Source: Chitinophagaceae bacterium
Lineage (GTDB): Bacteria; Bacteroidota; Bacteroidia; Chitinophagales; Chitinophagaceae
Direction of reading: 5' to 3'
Length of the DNA: 64,000 bases
Assembly: GCA_016721385.1 (NCBI GenBank)
Contig: JADKIE010000001.1
Span: 124,001 to 188,000 of the forward strand
Shown: positions 63,167 through 64,000 of the stretch, piece by piece
How the letters are laid out: each line of letters begins with the position of its first letter
Numbering within the stretch: position 1 is the stretch's first letter
Notes under the pieces: generated by a model
What the model was told of the DNA's origin: nothing
The model's database searches: none
Seen by the model: the letters and a program-made list of their open reading frames with translations, nothing else
Made by a program: the position numbers and the translations under genes

Positions 63167-63478
63167 TTGAGCAGAATAGAAAAATTGTTACAATATTTAG
63201 CCGAAAACGATAAAGATAGTTTTTTGCAACATGCGCTGGCATTGGAGTACATTAAAATTGGCAATGATGAAGATGCCCGAAAATTGTTTAACGAAATATT
63301 GTTAAGAGAACCTACGTATATTGGTAGTTACTATCATTTGGGCAAACTTTTAGAACGGCAACAAAACATTGAAAAAGCCATTAAAGTTTATGAAAGAGGA
63401 ATGCTGGAAGCAAAAAAAGCAGGTGATATGCATAGTTACAATGAGTTGCAGGGTGCAAAAGAAGATGTGGAGGAGTAA
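63167..63478 (+). CDS. Small TPR protein
   Basis: A protein of 103 residues with two tetratricopeptide-like repeats: LQHALALEYIKIGNDEDARK-LFNEILLREP and YIGSYYHLGKLLERQQNIEK-AIKVYERGM. Such repeats mediate protein binding; no catalytic function. The start is TTG 63167; no upstream ATG fits. It is divergent from etfBA, 92 bases apart, and lies 46 bases before tilS. Confidence 0.75.
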   Translation: MSRIEKLLQYLAENDKDSFLQHALALEYIKIGNDEDARKLFNEILLREPTYIGSYYHLGKLLERQQNIEKAIKVYERGMLEAKKAGDMHSYNELQGAKEDVEE

Positions 63479-63524
63479 TTTGTTTTAAAGCTAAATCTGA
63501 GTTTTTTGTATTTTATAAAATGAC

Positions 63525-64000
63525 ATGAATCTATTAAAAAAATTTAAAGCCTACATTAATCAACATCAACTTTTTAACCCAAAAGATAAATTGCTTTTGG
63601 CTGTAAGTGGTGGTGTTGATAGTGTTGTGTTATGCCATTTATGCCACCAAGCCGGTTACAATTTTGAAATTGCTCATTGCAATTTTCAATTGAGAGGTGA
63701 AGAAAGCAATAGAGATGAAAATTATGTTAAAGACTTAGCTGCTAAATACCATGTACCTATTCATTGCAAAACTTTTAATACAACCGAAGAAGCCAAACTA
63801 CGTAAAACATCTATTGAAGAAACTGCCAGAGATTTGAGATATGAATGGTTTAATGAAATTCAAAATTCAAAACTAATAACTCAAAATTCATTCATTTTAA
63901 CGGGGCATCATGCTAATGACAATATTGAAACTGTATTAATGAATTTTTTTAGAGGCACGGGCATAAAGGGTATACGGGGCATTTTACCAAAACAAGGAAA
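63525..64000 (+). CDS. tilS: tRNA(Ile)-lysidine synthase TilS (3' truncated by window)
   Basis: The 5' part of a larger gene, 158 residues visible. SGGVDS at residues 28-33 is the ATP pyrophosphatase P-loop. CNFQLRGEESNRDE and GHHANDNIETVLMNFFRGTG are TilS-specific. The enzyme adds lysine to C34 of tRNA-Ile(CAU) so that it reads AUA. The gene continues past the end of the window. ATG at 63525 follows the TPR gene by 46 bases. Confidence 0.95.
   Translation, partial: MNLLKKFKAYINQHQLFNPKDKLLLAVSGGVDSVVLCHLCHQAGYNFEIAHCNFQLRGEESNRDENYVKDLAAKYHVPIHCKTFNTTEEAKLRKTSIEETARDLRYEWFNEIQNSKLITQNSFILTGHHANDNIETVLMNFFRGTGIKGIRGILPKQG

Noticed and set aside
1..64000. CRISPR arrays, prophage or classical defence islands
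   Set aside because: No regularly spaced repeats, phage structural genes, integrases or known defence gene sets were seen on either strand.

Overview
The window looks like chromosome from a low-GC member of the Bacteroidota, most likely the Chitinophagaceae or a close relative. Four things point there. Secreted proteins carry type IX secretion (T9SS) C-terminal sorting domains of both the gliding-motility (type B) and Por (type A) kinds. Promoters have the Bacteroidota form, TTG about 20 bases upstream of TAnnTTTG. Bacteroidota-typical families are present (OmpP1/FadL-like porin, Oar-like TonB receptor, DUF2911, IS1096-passenger-like protein, long TamB). Shine-Dalgarno sequences are weak or absent. 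The family-level placement is inference.

The main caution concerns reading frames. About 17 genes that should be intact are cut by one-base indels, mostly a base lost from a run of A, T, G or C. In nearly every case, changing one run length restores the expected family sequence and a length divisible by three. I read these as consensus errors of an unpolished assembly, so each such gene is annotated once over its full span with the break points listed.

Layout. 0-7 kb: porin end, small secreted protein, T9SS cargo protein, then tRNA maturation genes (miaA, CCA-adding enzyme) around a pRiA4b-ORF3-like gene. 7-12 kb: lon, a small toxin-antitoxin pair and unknown membrane proteins (accessory-looking). 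12-20.8 kb: M42 aminopeptidase, UbiA-like membrane protein, lipoprotein, LuxE-like adenylating enzyme, tRNA-Lys with a GIY-YIG gene and a tRNA-Lys remnant, SDR, SAM hydrolase, ECF sigma factor with a membrane anti-sigma/TonB-like partner, DUF2911. 20.8-29.4 kb: leftward operon M14 carboxypeptidase, PIG-L deacetylase, sodium symporter, then gamma-glutamyltransferase on the other strand. 29.4-40 kb: DinB-like, TamB, RibBA, large TonB receptor. 40-49.7 kb: isoaspartyl peptidase, IspD, and a leftward operon of Gfo/Idh oxidoreductase, polyprenyl glycosylphosphotransferase, M1 peptidase and FemAB-like protein, preceded by accA. 49.8-57.1 kb: tRNA-Asp and a giant LamG-repeat T9SS protein. 57.2-60.4 kb: leftward cluster ispE, lipoprotein-type sensor kinase, LuxR-type response regulator. 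60.5-64 kb: bifunctional nuclease, etfBA, TPR protein, start of tilS.

The most interesting signals are three. First, a GIY-YIG endonuclease gene lies between an intact tRNA-Lys and a degenerate tRNA-Lys copy, whose first bases encode the end of the endonuclease. Second, an almost identical 24-base element abuts the -33 box of two promoters, those of the response regulator and of the giant LamG protein, which suggests a small two-component regulon for a surface protein. Third, there is a compact overlapping toxin-antitoxin pair in the accessory stretch after lon.
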